Positions 47,101 to 57,723 are shown, numbered from the stretch's first letter. The stretch is 64,000 bases of DNA from Verrucomicrobiia bacterium (GCA_026414565.1 JAOAIT010000052.1:1-64000); one strand, 5' to 3'. The notes: generated from the sequence alone by a model not told the origin. Translations and numbers: made by a program.

Positions 47101-50100
47101 TTAAGGGGACAAACGCACACGGTAAAACCGTTGTCCCCCCTCTCCCTGGGGCAATAAGTACTCCAAAGGACGATTGGTGGCCGCAATTATGGCCACGTTC
47201 GTCCAACCTGCCAAATCAGAGGAAGCCTCCACCACATAACGCAAACCCGGATTACCCTCCAAGGTCAGGCGGAATTGCCCTCCAGCCTCCAGTCGAGGGC
47301 GCGACAACACGGGCGGCGCCAGCAGGGTCACCCACGCAGGTGCAGTATCATAAGTGGCATTGGTAGTGCTTACCGTGACATGATAGGCCCCCGCATTTGT
47401 CGCCTGAAAATTAGCCAGCGTCAGCGTGGCATTGGTCATGCCGGGCAAAGGCTGGTTTTGGAAGTGCCACTGATAGAAACGCAAGGCTTGCAGGCCGGTC
47501 ATGCCGACCGACAACACCACGTTGCTGCCGGGTTGCACCGCGCGGCTCAAAGGCACGTTGGTCAGCACATTCACAAACGCCCGCTCGCTGTTGGCCCGCC
47601 CGAGGACGCCCACTTGATTGGTAATAACCACATCGTAATACACGGCATTGGTGGCGTTTAAGTTGGTCAGCGTCAGCGTCGCCACATTGCTGTCCAAAGT
47701 CATCATGGCAACCGGAATGCCCACCCGCCGCCAAGTGTAGGTGATGGGCCACGTGCCGCTGGTTTCCACGCTCAAAGTAACGCTCTCCCCCGCGGCGCGT
47801 ATGACTGCCGGCTCGGGCTGCCGGACAAAACTCACCCGATACATGACCTTGAAAAAAACCGGCGGCGTTTCATACGTCCATGAGCCATCCCGTATAACCA
47901 CCGTGTACCATCCTTCGACCTCCGCCGTGACATTGGTCAGCCCCAACGTCCGCTGCGTGGCACCGGGAACGTCCACCCCATTGCGCCGCCATTGGAAGGT
48001 GTAATTGCCCAACCCGGAAACTGTCACCGTGAGATTGGTGGTGGTGCCATTGGTGACCGCCAACGGCATGGGCGGGATGACGTAGGTGATATACACCGGC
48101 TCACTCATGGCCAGCCCGGCCACATTGGCCACCGCGCAACGGAAACGATTGGCCAACAGGGCCGGCGGGTTGGTCAGCGTCAACACCGCCTCATTCGCGC
48201 CCGCCAACGGCTGATCATCCATAAACCACTGGAATCCCGCACCCGCCGAATTGGCCACACTGAGGCGGAAGACTGCCGCCTCACCCGCACTCACAAACGC
48301 CGGCCTCGGCTGGGCGGCAATGACCGGCCCCGCAAGCAGGCTGCCGGCCTGCCGGGGCTGCGTGCCCAGCAAAAACTCCTCGTAATTGCTGAAACCATCG
48401 CCGTCGGCATCTTGATCCGCATCGGCAGAATCAAATTTATTAAAGCCGTACTCGTCTTCATAAGCATCGGGCAGCCCGTCCTGGTCTATATCCGTCCCAA
48501 GGTAGGCCGGCACATTCGCCCGGCCCGGGGTGGGCGATAACCCCCGCCAGTTGACCGGTTCATTGGCATGACGCATGGGCCAGAACCGCTGAAGCGCCGC
48601 CCCGCCCCCCGCCGCCTCGGGAGGCCAGGGCAGATTCGGCGCATAAGTAACCCCTTCAACCAGCAGGTAAGGCACATAGCCCTGCAACGGTCCCGGCCCT
48701 TGCGGGGGATCAGGCCGCTGCAATTCCACGCGCTCGCCGGCATTATCCAGGCGTCCCCGCCACGGCCCAACAAGCGGCGTATTGCTCGGCAGGTTATACC
48801 GTGTCAGAAAAGTATTTCTGGCGGTGGCATCCCTTGCCGGGTCAAATCCCACCACCAGCAGGAAACCCCGGCGCGGCAGCACCGTGCCCTGCGGAAAATC
48901 AAAGTCCACCCCACCGCGCAGGCGCCAGGTGTTGGTGGGATAAGCCGGATCATATAGCGGCACATTGTTGGTGGAGAGGTTCAACAGTTCAATGTATTCC
49001 AATACCGCCGCTTCTTCCGCATTTGTGCCCCCCGTGGGCGGGGCATACATGATCTCATTCAACACCACCGGCCCCACCAGGGGAAGGGCATTGGGCAATC
49101 CCCCGCCCTGCCTGAACTCGGCCAGACTGACCGGGTTATCCCGCCCAAACGTGCGCCGCTGCAGGGGGACGTATTCGATGCCCACAGTAGTGTTGATGCG
49201 GCCGGCGGAAACACCGTTGGCCATCGGCCCCACTGCGGCAAACGTCCGCCGACCGGTAAGACGGCCCTCGCCATCGGCCTCCGACAGCCAAACCTCAGTG
49301 CCATAAACTGAACTTAAGGCAAAAGGTTTGGCGCCCGCGTTGAATTGATATTCGTAGAAGACCAAAAAGCCCTGGGGCGCCAGCACACTGCCCTGGGGCA
49401 GGCGATATTTCCGCAGGTCATGTTCCTGATCGCTCAGGTACCACCCGCTCACATCCACCGGCGCGTTGACCAGGTTGATCAGCTCCACCGCATCCTCCAG
49501 CGGGGCATCCGTATGCGTGAGCACCTCATTAATGGCCACCGTGGTCAGGGGCAGGTAATTCGGGCGGCCGGGGGTTGGCGAGGCCGGAAATCGAGTGATG
49601 ACATTGCCCCCATCGGGCAGGCGCCCCTCCGCCACGTTCGGCAGTTGCTCCCCAAACGCAACTGTATCAATCGTGCGCCCGTCCGCTGTCCGCAGTTGCA
49701 GATTCTCGCCCAGGGCGCTCAGCGCAAACGGCAAATGGTTGGCACCCCGCGAACGGCTGCCGCTGGCGTAAAACAAGGTTTGTCGCCCCGGCCCAATGAA
49801 ACTTAGCGGCGGCAACGCTTGTTGGTTGGGCCACACCAAAGCCGGCGAATCCGCAAAGACCAGCCCGCCCAGAGCCACCGGCCGCGCATCCAGGTTGTGC
49901 AATTCCACCCAATCATCGCCGCTGTCGGGATTGGCCATCCATTCATTGATGCGCAGGTTCAGGGGATCTCCCAGCAACGCCGGCGCGGCGTTGGACTGCC
50001 CGGGAGTGGGCGCCGCCAGCAACCGCCACTCCCCATTATGCAGCCCAATGCTGAAGTCCGCTGCCTGAGGCCCAAAACTCACTGAATCCACCAACAACCC

Positions 50101-53100
50101 CTGCGCGTTGAACAAGCAGACCTCCTCGCCCTCCCCGGAAAGCCCGAAGCCCGTGTTAAGATAGGGGCCGGCGTTGGTGGTGGCCGGACGCTCACTATCA
50201 CACCAGACCACCAGGAAACCTCCCGCAGGCAGGGTGGTATTGGTCGGGAATACCCACTTGTCAGGCACGTCGCGCCGATCGCTCAACCGCATGCCCCCCA
50301 AATTCACCGTCACACCCAGGGGGTTGTATAACTCAATAAAGTCAGCCCGGCGGAACATGGCATTGGTCACGGACCCGTAATTAATCGCCAAGATTTCATT
50401 CAACCGCGGCCCGCTGTTGGTCATCTGGTAATTCGGCGCGCCGGGCGTCGGCGACAGCGGGAAATACACCAAATTGCTGCTGGCATCCGGAAGACGCCCC
50501 ATCGAAACCCCCTCCGTCTGCCGGCCATAGCTGACGCGCTGAATTAAGTTGCCAGCGCTGTCATGCAAGGCAATTGCCCCGCCACCGGCGGCCAGTTTGA
50601 AATTGAGGTGTTCCGGCCCGGCCGTCTCATCGGCAAACAATCGAAGGTAACCGCCCGCTGGAATGAATGACAACGCATTGTAGCGGTATATGGTGGCGCC
50701 GTGCTCAAAATAAACCCCCTGCAAACCAACCGGCAGGGACGCCGGATTGTAGATCTCCAGCCAGTCCTCGCTGCCAGGCGGGGAATTCGCCATCCATTCA
50801 TTGAGCACCAATTGCCCGGCCGAAGCCAGCGGCGCAGCCTGGTTGGGGGCGCGTGGTGTGGGGCGGTTGAGCACCCATTGGCCACTGACGATGCCGATGG
50901 AATAGTCGTCCAGTTGCAGCCCGAAGCCCATCGCATCCACCAGATTGGTTCGTGCATCATAGAGGTAAAGACGGTCCCCGCCCCGGTTGAGAGCAAAGCC
51001 GGTGTGCAAGCCGGGCGCCGTGTAATTGGTATCGCAGAAAACCAGCAAATAGCCGCCCCCCTCGATGGTGGTCCCGGCCGGAAAAACAAACTTCCGCGGA
51101 TTGCTGTTATCGCTCAGGCTCCAGCCGGCGAGATTGACGGCACTCATGCCGCTATTATGCAACTCCACCCAGTCGGGCATCGTACCCCCGTTGGTGAGGG
51201 TGGTCAGGTTGGCGGCCATGATTTCGTTCAAGCGAATGGGCGCCGGCGGCGTCGCGGATGCGGTGGTGACCACCCCGGGCGTGCCCCCCCATGCCGCACT
51301 GCTCCTCCAGTTGGCCGGCTCATCAGGATCCCCCTCGCGCCGGACATACTCCAGAGAATATCCATAGCCATCCGGCTCTCTGGGCCAGCCATTTTCATCA
51401 TCATAGGTCACCCAAAAGATATTGCCCTCCGGCACAAAGCGTTTATCCACAATGCCCAGCCGCTGCCCACCGTTGGATAAATTGCCACCAAAATAACCGT
51501 CCACCTTCACCCCGGGATAGCGCGCCGCAAAGGCATTGCTGCTCAGCCCCGATGCCACCAGGAAAACCTCCCCCGGCGCCAATACCCGGCCCACCGGGAA
51601 GGTGTAATTGACGCCCGCCAATCCGAAATAACTCAAGTCCACGGGCACGCCCCCGGCATTATAGATTTCAATAAACTCATAAGCATCACCCCCCGGCGGG
51701 TTGTACATGATCTCGGTGATTTGCAGCGGCGTCCCCAGTTGCTCCATGAGAAAGGCGGCCTCATTAAGGGCGCTCCAACTGGTGCCAACCAGGTGCCGCG
51801 CCTTGACCACCGTCGAGCTGTTCAAGATAACCGGTCCGGTGTACAGCCGGGCCGTAGGCTCAATGGCCCCCGTGCCATACACGCGCGGATCCAGACCATT
51901 GGTGGTGTAATAAACCGCGCCGCCCCCCGCGTTGTTGGTGATGACCAGCGCAAATCCCTGCGGCACTCGTCCCCCATGTTGATTGAAGGACGGCGCGGCA
52001 TTGGTGGGATACAAACCCGCACTGCGCATCTGGCTCAAAAACACACTCTGGCGCTGGGGAAAATAGGATTGAATCAGCCGGTTCACCTCCGGCAGCCAGT
52101 AATCATCCCGCGTATAGAGATAATACGGACCCGTTTGATATTGATGCACATCGCGGCGGTAATCCCCCCAACGGGCCGACTCCGCAATGATGGGCAGATG
52201 CAAAATGGAGGTCCACCGCTGCCAGCGCGCAATGTTGTTCTCAATGCTAAGCGCGCCGTTGTTGAACAAATGCTTGTGCGTGCGATCGGCAAACAACAGC
52301 CGGTATTCCGCGTTCAATATGAGATTGGTGTGCAGGTTGGACGGCAAATCCGTGCTCGTCACCCGGTTGTGGTTGACATCCACGATCAGTTGCTCGCCGT
52401 CCCACGTAACGTATTTGAAGCGCCCGTCCGCCGCGCGTTTGCGCACCGCGTTCCAGTTGCCATCGCGCCCCCAGTCCTGATTCGCCCCGTAAAAATTGAG
52501 CAGCATGTAATCCACAAAATGCACCATGTCCAGCCGCTGGGTCAGGGCATTGTAGTTGGCCAGATTGGTGATGGCCGGACTGGTCCCCAGCGCCACCATC
52601 GCATTATAGGCCGTCATGTCGCCATCAATCGCCTCCGTGGGTTTGGAAACAATCGCATCGTATTCCTCCGGCGCGCCGCCCAGGTAGTTCGCCGCAAAAT
52701 TGGCATCCACCCGCTCCCCAAATTCATAGACCCCCCAGTACAAACCGTTCAAATACAGATGGAAAAAGCGCGAGTGCCCGGACAACATGCCCATGTCCCG
52801 CGCGGTTTCCTTGACCCACGCATCCCGGATTCGGGTCCCCCGCAGGCGCTGGTTGGGATCCCAATGCACCCAGGAATTGTTGAAATCAGCCCGCAGCACC
52901 AGGGTGTCAAACCGCTGCACCGGCGAGTCCTCAAACACCGGATATTCCAAATCCCCTGCCCCATACTTGCCCCGGAAAAGAAGCCGGAAGGGATGCTTCG
53001 GCGTCTTTTGCGGCGTGCGCGAGGCATTGCCTTGTATGCGTATGCCGCAATCCACCTGAAAAGCCGTGGCGCCATTCGTCAAAATGAACTCCGCCGAGCA

Positions 53101-54747
53101 GGGCCGCTCCCACAAATACCGCTGATCCGCCGGCGGTTCCGGGTGCGTGTAAATCCCGTTCACCGACCCAAACAGATCATCCACACTCAGGGTGATGGAC
53201 AATATCGGCAGCGCCCGCAGCGCATTGGTCATCTGCGCCGCATACGCCGGGTGGTTCACCACCTCGGGATCCATCTCATAATCGGACGGATACCCCGTCC
53301 ACACCGTGCTGCCCACCGGATAACCCGCCGGATCATTCGGCTGCCGCAACACCTGCCCCGGAAAAATATACGTGTGCGAAACCACCTTGGAGGGCAGCAA
53401 ATTGGGATAAGTCGCCAGCACCCGCAACACCGTGGTGTTGGTGATGCGCAATGGCCCGGTGTACAACGTGCCATAACTCGGCGTGGGCGCGCTGCCGTCA
53501 GTGGTGTAACGCAACGTGGCCCCCGGCAACGGATGAGTCAAAACCAGCGTGAACGGCTGCTCAAACAATCCCCGCGCCACACTCACATGCGCCACCGGCG
53601 TCACCCCCGTCAAGGGACTGTCGGGATTGGGCGCCCCCGGCGTGGGCGAGGCGTAATACTTCCATTGCCCTCCGGGACTCAACCCATAAGAGTAATCATT
53701 CCGCTGCTCCGGAAACTGCGGCCGAAATTCCGTGACCACCTCCCGCGGCGACTCGGCATTGTACAGGCCCAGATAATCGCCGTTGAGATTCAGCCGAAAA
53801 TTGGTGTGCAGCCGCAAACCGGTCTTGCGATCCTTCCCCGACGCATGCACCACCAGATATTGGCCCGGCTGCAATACCACCGCCGGAAACACCCAACGCC
53901 CGGGATCATTCGCATTGTCCGTTAACGACATCCCGCCCAAATTCACCGGCGCGCTGCCGTAATTGTACAACTCGATCCAGTCGGTCAATTCGCCATCCTC
54001 GTCCTTGTAACCCGTCGCGCTCTCATTCCCTGCCAGAAACTCGTTGATCCGCACCGTCGGCAGGCCCAGTTGCGGATTCAAAGTCACCGTCCACCCTTCA
54101 CCCACAAAGGCATTGGGCGCCGCAGCAAAATCCACAATCCCATGATTTGTCTGCCAGGCCAGATACACCGTGCCCGTTGCCGGCTGGCTGAAACTGAAAC
54201 GATACTGCCCCGGCGCCAGCAACGTAAGCTGGCCGGCCGGCGTCCCATTGACCAGCAAACTGCCTGCCCGCACCCCGGCCACCGGCTCACTGAACACCAC
54301 CTCCACCTGCGTCAGCTTCCGCACCACCGCCCCCGCCGGCGGCGTCACCGAAACCAGGCGGGGCGCCTCCACATCCACGTAATGGTAAGTCCACCGCGCA
54401 GAAGGCGCGTCTTCCACAAAACGATTGGGGGGCTCGGCCAGATCCCGAATATCATGCCCGGCATCCCACGTCATCTGCACCTCCCCATAATTCAGGCGGT
54501 CAAACAAAAACAAATACCCGCCATTGGTGAAAATGACCGTGTGCGCCGGCATCCCGTTGGCCAGCAAATCCTCCGCCAGCACATTGGTCACCGGCTCGCT
54601 GAAGGCCACCCACACCTGGCTGAGATTGGTGGCTACCCCCGGCGGAGGTTGCATGTCCACAAGCTGCGGCGGGGTGGTATCACCCTGCGCCCATAACGCC
54701 AATCCGGTCACCAGACCGGCCCACAAACACACTATTTTACGACTCAT
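47101..54747 (-). CDS. Giant secreted CotH-kinase protein with about eight lamin-tail domains
   Basis: 2548 residues from the ATG at 54745-54747, giving a signal peptide (LWAGLVTGLALWAQG). Two SbsA-type Ig domains (about 22-115 and 120-225, each with FSEPV) come first. A lamin-tail domain follows at about 230-350, then a chitobiase-like strand region and a CotH kinase domain at about 505-790. The kinase shows the most canonical motifs in this window: YWGVYEFGERVDANF and VTWDGEQ. Seven further lamin-tail domains follow near 1009, 1172, 1309, 1446, 1599, 1736 and 1894 (INEIMA, LNEWMA and similar, then ELYN/ELHN). A calcium-binding stretch (DIDQDGLPDAYED) near 2080, Ig-like domains, and a C-terminal strand region ending RFYRVRLSP complete it. 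Extracellular; the biological role is unknown. Confidence 0.92.
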   Translation of the reverse strand: MSRKIVCLWAGLVTGLALWAQGDTTPPQLVDMQPPPGVATNLSQVWVAFSEPVTNVLAEDLLANGMPAHTVIFTNGGYLFLFDRLNYGEVQMTWDAGHDIRDLAEPPNRFVEDAPSARWTYHYVDVEAPRLVSVTPPAGAVVRKLTQVEVVFSEPVAGVRAGSLLVNGTPAGQLTLLAPGQYRFSFSQPATGTVYLAWQTNHGIVDFAAAPNAFVGEGWTVTLNPQLGLPTVRINEFLAGNESATGYKDEDGELTDWIELYNYGSAPVNLGGMSLTDNANDPGRWVFPAVVLQPGQYLVVHASGKDRKTGLRLHTNFRLNLNGDYLGLYNAESPREVVTEFRPQFPEQRNDYSYGLSPGGQWKYYASPTPGAPNPDSPLTGVTPVAHVSVARGLFEQPFTLVLTHPLPGATLRYTTDGSAPTPSYGTLYTGPLRITNTTVLRVLATYPNLLPSKVVSHTYIFPGQVLRQPNDPAGYPVGSTVWTGYPSDYEMDPEVVNHPAYAAQMTNALRALPILSITLSVDDLFGSVNGIYTHPEPPADQRYLWERPCSAEFILTNGATAFQVDCGIRIQGNASRTPQKTPKHPFRLLFRGKYGAGDLEYPVFEDSPVQRFDTLVLRADFNNSWVHWDPNQRLRGTRIRDAWVKETARDMGMLSGHSRFFHLYLNGLYWGVYEFGERVDANFAANYLGGAPEEYDAIVSKPTEAIDGDMTAYNAMVALGTSPAITNLANYNALTQRLDMVHFVDYMLLNFYGANQDWGRDGNWNAVRKRAADGRFKYVTWDGEQLIVDVNHNRVTSTDLPSNLHTNLILNAEYRLLFADRTHKHLFNNGALSIENNIARWQRWTSILHLPIIAESARWGDYRRDVHQYQTGPYYLYTRDDYWLPEVNRLIQSYFPQRQSVFLSQMRSAGLYPTNAAPSFNQHGGRVPQGFALVITNNAGGGAVYYTTNGLDPRVYGTGAIEPTARLYTGPVILNSSTVVKARHLVGTSWSALNEAAFLMEQLGTPLQITEIMYNPPGGDAYEFIEIYNAGGVPVDLSYFGLAGVNYTFPVGRVLAPGEVFLVASGLSSNAFAARYPGVKVDGYFGGNLSNGGQRLGIVDKRFVPEGNIFWVTYDDENGWPREPDGYGYSLEYVRREGDPDEPANWRSSAAWGGTPGVVTTASATPPAPIRLNEIMAANLTTLTNGGTMPDWVELHNSGMSAVNLAGWSLSDNSNPRKFVFPAGTTIEGGGYLLVFCDTNYTAPGLHTGFALNRGGDRLYLYDARTNLVDAMGFGLQLDDYSIGIVSGQWVLNRPTPRAPNQAAPLASAGQLVLNEWMANSPPGSEDWLEIYNPASLPVGLQGVYFEHGATIYRYNALSFIPAGGYLRLFADETAGPEHLNFKLAAGGGAIALHDSAGNLIQRVSYGRQTEGVSMGRLPDASSNLVYFPLSPTPGAPNYQMTNSGPRLNEILAINYGSVTNAMFRRADFIELYNPLGVTVNLGGMRLSDRRDVPDKWVFPTNTTLPAGGFLVVWCDSERPATTNAGPYLNTGFGLSGEGEEVCLFNAQGLLVDSVSFGPQAADFSIGLHNGEWRLLAAPTPGQSNAAPALLGDPLNLRINEWMANPDSGDDWVELHNLDARPVALGGLVFADSPALVWPNQQALPPLSFIGPGRQTLFYASGSRSRGANHLPFALSALGENLQLRTADGRTIDTVAFGEQLPNVAEGRLPDGGNVITRFPASPTPGRPNYLPLTTVAINEVLTHTDAPLEDAVELINLVNAPVDVSGWYLSDQEHDLRKYRLPQGSVLAPQGFLVFYEYQFNAGAKPFALSSVYGTEVWLSEADGEGRLTGRRTFAAVGPMANGVSAGRINTTVGIEYVPLQRRTFGRDNPVSLAEFRQGGGLPNALPLVGPVVLNEIMYAPPTGGTNAEEAAVLEYIELLNLSTNNVPLYDPAYPTNTWRLRGGVDFDFPQGTVLPRRGFLLVVGFDPARDATARNTFLTRYNLPSNTPLVGPWRGRLDNAGERVELQRPDPPQGPGPLQGYVPYLLVEGVTYAPNLPWPPEAAGGGAALQRFWPMRHANEPVNWRGLSPTPGRANVPAYLGTDIDQDGLPDAYEDEYGFNKFDSADADQDADGDGFSNYEEFLLGTQPRQAGSLLAGPVIAAQPRPAFVSAGEAAVFRLSVANSAGAGFQWFMDDQPLAGANEAVLTLTNPPALLANRFRCAVANVAGLAMSEPVYITYVIPPMPLAVTNGTTTNLTVTVSGLGNYTFQWRRNGVDVPGATQRTLGLTNVTAEVEGWYTVVIRDGSWTYETPPVFFKVMYRVSFVRQPEPAVIRAAGESVTLSVETSGTWPITYTWRRVGIPVAMMTLDSNVATLTLTNLNATNAVYYDVVITNQVGVLGRANSERAFVNVLTNVPLSRAVQPGSNVVLSVGMTGLQALRFYQWHFQNQPLPGMTNATLTLANFQATNAGAYHVTVSTTNATYDTAPAWVTLLAPPVLSRPRLEAGGQFRLTLEGNPGLRYVVEASSDLAGWTNVAIIAATNRPLEYLLPQGEGGQRFYRVRLSP

Positions 54748-54905
54748 CTTCTCATCCCAAATACACCGGGGCACTTTGCCGGTGCGTGCAGTATTCGGAC
54801 TTTATCACACCCCCCCACCCCTTTCGAGAAGATTGTTGCGCAAACACGAAAAAAACAGGTGCCGGCGCTTGGACTATAACGCGGTAAAGAGCGTCCCCAC
54901 GGCCT

Positions 54906-55865
54906 TTACATGCTCAATAGAGCGCCGAAGCGGGGGCCGCGGGTGCTGAGGCAGAGTTCGGCAAAACCCAAAAGCTGCATAACCTCGGCAAAAATGGCGG
55001 TGCCCATGAGAATGACATCGGCCCGGTTGGGCGGCAGGCCGGCAATTTGGCGGCGCCGGGCCAGGGGCAGGCTCCACAGATGATCGCGCCATTGCCGTAC
55101 TTTGTCCGCCGGCAACCGCAGGTTTTCAAGCTGTTCGCGCTCAAACCCCGTCATCCCCAGCTCCATGCGCCCCAGTATGGTGGCGGTGCCGCCAATGCCC
55201 ACCCATTGGCAGCCGGCAGGCAGGTGCGGTTGAAGCGCCGGCAATACGGCAGAACTCAAAAAGGCATGCAGCCGCTGGCAACATTCCTGTTTTTCAGCCG
55301 GCGCAGGCGGATCGCTCAAATGCGTTTTTTCCAGCCAGCGGACGCATCCCAAGGGGTAGCTCGCCTGAAACCGGGCATGGCCCCCCGCGCCCACGATGAA
55401 CTGAGCGCTGCCGCCGCCCAGATCCATCAGCAACAAATCCTGACCGGCAAAGGCCGGGTGCGATAACACGCCCAAAAAGGCCCATTCCGCCTCCGTCTCG
55501 GCCGGAATGATTTCCAAACCAAGGCCGGTGGCGCTCTTGAGGGCATCCACCAGTTCGTTGCGGTTGGCGGCTTCGCGGGCCGCGCTGGTGGCGTAAACAC
55601 GCACGGCCTCGGCGCCAAGCGCACGGGCCTGGCGGACGAAGTCGGCCACACCCTCAACCGTCCGCGCTATGGCGTGCGGTTGCAGGAGATGCTGGCGAAA
55701 AAGTCCCTCGCCGAGGCGGGTCTGATGGCTGCCCTCCATCACGGGATTGACCACCCCGTTTTGAATATCGGCCACCAGCAATTTGACCGAATTGGTGCCG
55801 ACATCAATGACCGCCCGGCGACAGCCGGCTGAAGACGGCGGAGGACTGGCGGCAGCAAGCTCCAC
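54906..55865 (-). CDS. Ppx/GppA family phosphatase
   Basis: 319 residues from a GTG at 55863-55865, 12 bases after the ROK gene. The ASKHA fold is visible: the phosphate-1 loop VIDVGTNSVKLLVAD at about 19-33, SAAREAANR near 95, and the phosphate-2 loop LLMDLGGGSAQF near 146, then GIGGTATIL. Ppx/GppA enzymes release phosphate from polyphosphate or from pppGpp. At 319 residues this is the short, N-terminal-domain-only form, without the HD-like C-terminal part of E. coli Ppx. It is the last gene of the kinase operon 54906-58422. Which substrate it uses cannot be told. Confidence 0.9.
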   Translation of the reverse strand: MELAAASPPPSSAGCRRAVIDVGTNSVKLLVADIQNGVVNPVMEGSHQTRLGEGLFRQHLLQPHAIARTVEGVADFVRQARALGAEAVRVYATSAAREAANRNELVDALKSATGLGLEIIPAETEAEWAFLGVLSHPAFAGQDLLLMDLGGGSAQFIVGAGGHARFQASYPLGCVRWLEKTHLSDPPAPAEKQECCQRLHAFLSSAVLPALQPHLPAGCQWVGIGGTATILGRMELGMTGFEREQLENLRLPADKVRQWRDHLWSLPLARRRQIAGLPPNRADVILMGTAIFAEVMQLLGFAELCLSTRGPRFGALLSM

Positions 55866-55877
55866 AAGGCGGCTGAC

Positions 55878-56876
55878 TCAGTTCTTGCCCTGCGCCTTGA
55901 GCATGCGACGGGCCAGCACGGCCCCGCCGGTAATGCCCGCCTCATCGCCCAGTTTCGAGGCAATAATTTCAATGCCTTTGGCCGTCCCGGGCATGGCGTA
56001 ATCTTGCGCCGTCTCGATGATGATGGCCATCATCTCGTCTTCCAGGGCATCCAGCACACCGCCCCCCAGCACGATAACTTCCGGATTGATGATGTTGATC
56101 AGATTGCCCACCGCAATGCCGATGTATTCGGCCGCCTCCTCCACGACCTTCTCCACAAATTTATCGCCGCGGCGGATGGCCTTGCGCAAATCACCGCTGC
56201 GCAGATCGTCCAGACTGGCTCCCAGCATGTCGGTAAGCACAGTCTTCTGCCCCTCTTTCACAGCAGTCTGAATGCGGCGAAAGATGGCTGTACGACTGGC
56301 CAGCGCCTCGAAACATCCTTTATTGCCGCAGCCGCATTTGGGGCCATTGACCTCCAGCACCATGTGGCCCACTTCGCCGGCGGTGAGGTTGTAACCGCTG
56401 AACAGCTTGCCGTCGATGATCAAACCACCCCCAATACCCGTCCCCACGAAAATGCCAATCACGTGTTTGGGTTTGGCGTTAAGCTCGGCCTCATACACGC
56501 CCAGCGTGCATACGTTGCAGTCGTTTTCAACGAAAGTAGGCACATCCAGCCGTTTCTCCAATTCCTTCTTCAGAGCTATATTCTCCCACCCGGGCATGTT
56601 GGGGGAAAAAATGACCTTGCCCGCTTCGGGATCAATCGAACCGGGCGCACCCACACCCACACCCCGCACTTGTTTGAGCTCCAGATCACACTCATCCACC
56701 GCGTCCTGCACGCAACGCGCAATCCGGTCAATCACCGCGTCTGGCCCGCGATTGGCCTTGGTGCTCAATTTGGCCGTGCCCATCAATTTAAGGGACGTGG
56801 TGAAAACCCCGGCCAGAATCTTCGTGCCGCCGAGGTCCACGCCCACCAGATATTCTTGTTTTGCCGGTTCGCTCAT
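55878..56876 (-). CDS. ROK family sugar kinase (glucokinase-like)
   Basis: 332 residues. It has the N-terminal ATP phosphate loop GVDLGGTKILAG at about 12-23, a catalytic-Asp region (FVENDCNVC), and the ROK zinc motif C-x-C-G-x-x-G-C-x-E as CGCGNKGCFE. No N-terminal DNA-binding domain is present, so it is a kinase and not a ROK repressor. Glucose or N-acetyl sugars are the likely substrates. It lies between a thymidylate-kinase-like gene (29 bases) and the Ppx/GppA gene (12 bases). Confidence 0.92.
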   Translation of the reverse strand: MSEPAKQEYLVGVDLGGTKILAGVFTTSLKLMGTAKLSTKANRGPDAVIDRIARCVQDAVDECDLELKQVRGVGVGAPGSIDPEAGKVIFSPNMPGWENIALKKELEKRLDVPTFVENDCNVCTLGVYEAELNAKPKHVIGIFVGTGIGGGLIIDGKLFSGYNLTAGEVGHMVLEVNGPKCGCGNKGCFEALASRTAIFRRIQTAVKEGQKTVLTDMLGASLDDLRSGDLRKAIRRGDKFVEKVVEEAAEYIGIAVGNLINIINPEVIVLGGGVLDALEDEMMAIIIETAQDYAMPGTAKGIEIIASKLGDEAGITGGAVLARRMLKAQGKN

Positions 56877-56905
56877 GCGCCGAGGAGGACTAAAGTGTTG
56901 TTGCC

Positions 56906-57721
56906 TCAGGACGCCCCTGCCGCCGTCTTCTGCAGGCTCTTGCCCGCCAGCACTTCCTCAATGCGGCGGCGCAGCTCCCGGTTGATTTGCTCGGGCGGCA
57001 GGTTGCCGTCAACGATGGTAAAGCCGTAGATGCGCTGCAGTAGGAGAAATTTTTCCGAGATGAGCGACTGGTACTTCAAGAAACTGTCAAACATGTCCCG
57101 GCTCAGCCCCAAATCCATGCCGCTCTCCCAATAGTCCAAATGGTAGTTCTTGGCAAAGTTGCGCTGCACCAGAATCTCCGGCGAAACATTCAGATAAAAG
57201 ACCGCGTCCGGAATGGGCGCAATGCCATAGAGGTTCTTCAGCCATTCCTCCTCCAGCCCCCGCACCAGATCACGCGCCATGAGCGTGTAAATATATCTAT
57301 CGGCCAGCACAATGAACCCGGCCGTCAACGCCGGAATGATGGTGTTCTCCAACTGATCGGCAAAGTCCGTGGCGTAAAACAGACTGAACGTGCGGCGGCT
57401 GAGAATGTTGCCGCGCTGGGCCTGCTCCAGTTCATCACGCACCAGCTCGGAACGTTTCAACCCCACCTGCACCGTCGCGTGACCGCTGCCCTCAAGCCAC
57501 TCCACCAACAGCCGGATTTGCGTGGAACGGCCGGAACCATCTGCGCCCTCGACCACAATCAATCGGCCTTGCAGATGCGAAGAATCCACATTCGGCAGGC
57601 CATGGCCATAGAAGGAGCGCGGCCGCGGCTTGGGCACAACGATGTCCGGCACCGTTACGGAGGGAGGCCTCGTCGCAGCGGACGATCGGGGCGGACGTTT
57701 GCTGGAATTGCGGGCAGGCAT
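56906..57721 (-). CDS. Thymidylate-kinase-like protein with an altered P-loop
   Basis: 271 residues from the ATG at 57719-57721; a TTG at 57725-57727 is the alternative. About 50 residues at the N-terminus are basic, proline-rich and unlike the family. The kinase part begins with RLIVVEGADGSGRST: the P-loop lysine of GxDGSGKST is replaced by arginine (R66). The DRY motif (ADRYIYTLMARD) and a C-terminal adenine/LID region are retained. It is paralogous to the gene just upstream (57724-58422), which keeps the lysine. Thymidylate kinases phosphorylate dTMP; loss of the P-loop lysine usually abolishes or lowers activity, so this copy may be a regulatory partner or have another role. Confidence 0.85.
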   Translation of the reverse strand: MPARNSSKRPPRSSAATRPPSVTVPDIVVPKPRPRSFYGHGLPNVDSSHLQGRLIVVEGADGSGRSTQIRLLVEWLEGSGHATVQVGLKRSELVRDELEQAQRGNILSRRTFSLFYATDFADQLENTIIPALTAGFIVLADRYIYTLMARDLVRGLEEEWLKNLYGIAPIPDAVFYLNVSPEILVQRNFAKNYHLDYWESGMDLGLSRDMFDSFLKYQSLISEKFLLLQRIYGFTIVDGNLPPEQINRELRRRIEEVLAGKSLQKTAAGAS

Positions 57722-57723
57722 GG

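Noticed and set aside
51721-53925. 734-codon open frame on the plus strand
   Set aside because: It lies antisense inside the giant CotH gene, whose frame has clear domains. Its translation is rich in Arg, His, Pro and Gly, as expected for a shadow in GC-rich DNA.
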